A stretch of 14,996 nucleotides of DNA, from the NCBI GenBank assembly GCA_934446485.1, contig CAKSEM010000012.1, forward strand, positions 1 through 14,996, written 5' to 3'. The notes beneath the pieces are model-generated. The model was not told where the DNA came from and did no database searches. It saw only the letters and a program-made list of their open reading frames with translations. Within the stretch, counting starts at the first letter, position 1. Every line of letters starts with the position of its first letter. This stretch comes from an uncultured Eubacteriales bacterium (GTDB lineage Bacteria > Bacillota > Clostridia > Oscillospirales > CAG-272). Below, piece after piece: positions 13,555 through 14,996 of the stretch. The position numbers and the translations under genes were made by a program.

Positions 13555-14996
13555 TCAGCTTGTCCCACGCAGGGTCAGGCTGTAATCCACTCCGTCCTGC
13601 GTAAACACAAACGTATTTTCGCCGCGCGACAGAGTAAGGACTATCTCAAATCTGCCGCCGCGCTGTCGTCCGACTGCTGCTCCGTCAAAGTAGAGCGGCA
13701 GCGTCGGGTCGGATTCGCCCGTAATCGTAATCTCGCCTATCGGACACTCGTCGCCGTCTCCGTGTGAAGTGAAACTGACACGCCCGCCGGTCGGTATCGG
13801 ATCATAGTAAACTATGTTCTCTGCGAATACGGCAGTCAGCTCGTCAGATATTCCGCGTGCGTTTCCGCGGATCTCGTCATAGCCGTAAAACACGCTCCCG
13901 CGGTATGAGAGCATTTCTCTCGAAAGGCAGACCTGACGGGACATCTCGCCGGACGGCTCATCCCAGTCTCCCTCCTCGTACCTGTACGCTCCGTGAGAGA
14001 TCACAAGCGCTACATCGGTCCCCTCAAGGGCACGATTCCACCATCTGATAAGCTCGTCAAACGGCGTAGCGCTGCTCGACATCTGCCAGTACAGCTGCGG
14101 CGATATGTAGTCGATATATCCGCCTCTCACCCATGCGAGAGAGTCACAATACAGTGAGGTGTATGTCTCAAATCCGCGCGTCGGAGAGCCGCCGTTCAAT
14201 CCGTCGTCGTTCCTCCACACGCCGCCCGGCGATACGCCGAAACGACAATCGGGATCTGCCTCATGAACCGCACCTCCGCACGCCTCGACGAGACTGTTTA
14301 TATTGCTGCGCCTCCAATCGGCAATATCACCGGAGCCGTAGCGTGAAAACGCATCTCCGTCATCAAAATCAGCGCCGTCCACCGGATACGGATAAAAGTA
14401 ATCGTCAAAAACGACACCGTCCACGTCGTATCTCTCGACGATCTCACGAACGCCCGCAGCAACGAAATCCCTCACCTCGGGCAGACCGGCATTAAGATAC
14501 AGCTTGCCGTCTCCGTATTTCACCGTCCACTCCGGGTGCCGCCGTGCAGGACTGTTGTCGGGGAGGGTCGATTCCGAATTCGGCGTAACCGTGACGCGGA
14601 GCGGATTAACCCAGGCATGGACGAATATATTCCTTCGGTGAGCTTCACGGAGCAAGTATTCAAGCGGGTCGAATGTGAGACTATCCGCAGACGACAGGTT
14701 TCGCGATACGGGATAGAGATCACTACGGTACAGAGCATCGCACGACGGTCGAATCTGAAAGAATACCGTATTGAGTCCGCACGCCGCGCACGTATCAAGT
14801 ATCGAGTCAAGCTCGGCACTCAGCGCCGCACCGTCGAGATCGGGACGCGACGGGAAGTCTATATTGAAAACCGATGCGATCCATACACCGCGCATCTCCG
14901 AGTCCGGATTTATGACAGGCACCCCTGCCTCTGCCTGTTTGTCGGAATCGAGACTCGGGAGTACGGCCCCACGCTGAGACGCGCATGATGTAAGTG
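13555..14996 (-). CDS. GHL10 (DUF187/UPF0748) glycosyl-hydrolase-like lipoprotein, partial at the 5' end
   Basis: Surface-anchored glycoside-hydrolase-like protein. The frame is open to the right edge, giving about 479 visible residues including the extreme N-terminal part. The first visible residues read LTSC followed by ASQRGAVLPSLDSDKQAEAG, a lipobox and linker, so the signal peptide and true start lie beyond 14996. A GTG at 14922 is internal. The GHL10 barrel is clear: EMRGVWIASVFNIDFPS, VFFQIRPSCDALYRS, VHAWVNPLRVT, KLYLNAGLPEVRDF, VDGVVFDDYFYPYP (the likely catalytic Asp region) and IDYISPQLYWQ. A C-terminal beta-sandwich of about 75 residues (GRVSFTSHGDG to YSLTLRGTS) follows. The family is thought to act on cell-wall or related glycans, but substrates are not settled. 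Confidence 0.92.
   Translation of the reverse strand, partial: LTSCASQRGAVLPSLDSDKQAEAGVPVINPDSEMRGVWIASVFNIDFPSRPDLDGAALSAELDSILDTCAACGLNTVFFQIRPSCDALYRSDLYPVSRNLSSADSLTFDPLEYLLREAHRRNIFVHAWVNPLRVTVTPNSESTLPDNSPARRHPEWTVKYGDGKLYLNAGLPEVRDFVAAGVREIVERYDVDGVVFDDYFYPYPVDGADFDDGDAFSRYGSGDIADWRRSNINSLVEACGGAVHEADPDCRFGVSPGGVWRNDDGLNGGSPTRGFETYTSLYCDSLAWVRGGYIDYISPQLYWQMSSSATPFDELIRWWNRALEGTDVALVISHGAYRYEEGDWDEPSGEMSRQVCLSREMLSYRGSVFYGYDEIRGNARGISDELTAVFAENIVYYDPIPTGGRVSFTSHGDGDECPIGEITITGESDPTLPLYFDGAAVGRQRGGRFEIVLTLSRGENTFVFTQDGVDYSLTLRGTS

Overview
The window looks like chromosomal DNA of an anaerobic low-to-mid-GC Firmicute, probably a gut-type Clostridia member. This is an inference from gene content (a repressor-type BirA with BioY, a clostridial-type DUF1015 protein, a COG2509 flavoprotein, a GHL10 lipoprotein, peptidase T), from strong GGAGG ribosome binding sites, and from near-consensus TTGACA-N17-TATAAT promoters. 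No rRNA, tRNA, CRISPR array, phage gene or transposase was seen.

Layout, left to right. (1) <1-987, minus: a D-2-hydroxyacid dehydrogenase that runs off the left edge. (2) 1269-2959, plus: a biotin module. birA (bifunctional ligase/repressor) and bioY (biotin transporter S component) are transcribed from a promoter whose -35 box lies inside a perfect BirA-type inverted repeat. The unit ends at a 26-bp perfect hairpin. (3) 2960-3838: about 0.9 kb with no recognisable gene. It holds two tandem copies of a roughly 250-nt structured element (209 nt of each identical), further hairpins, and a possible small or decayed reading frame. (4) 3839-6100, minus: a DUF1015 gene followed by an SPFH/stomatin-like membrane protein gene, driven by one strong promoter. 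(5) 6203-8567, plus: a COG2509-type FAD-dependent dehydrogenase with a terminator-like hairpin in its leader, then a small lipoprotein of unknown function. (6) 8741-9913, minus: a cytoplasmic glycoside-hydrolase-like protein, facing the lipoprotein across a double hairpin. (7) 10058-12089, minus: a tight three-gene unit of nitroreductase, four-helix membrane protein and secreted membrane-anchored beta-helix-like protein. (8) 12163-13404, minus: peptidase T. (9) 13555->14996, minus: a GHL10 (DUF187) glycosyl-hydrolase-like lipoprotein that runs off the right edge, with its lipobox just inside the window.

Most genes are ordinary housekeeping or surface genes. The clearest functional logic is the self-regulated biotin uptake and ligation unit. 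The parts that known families do not explain are the tandem structured repeats at 3103-3605, the alternative pairings in the 6232-6341 leader, and the nitroreductase/membrane/beta-helix operon. I found no convincing multi-gene system that is wholly new.
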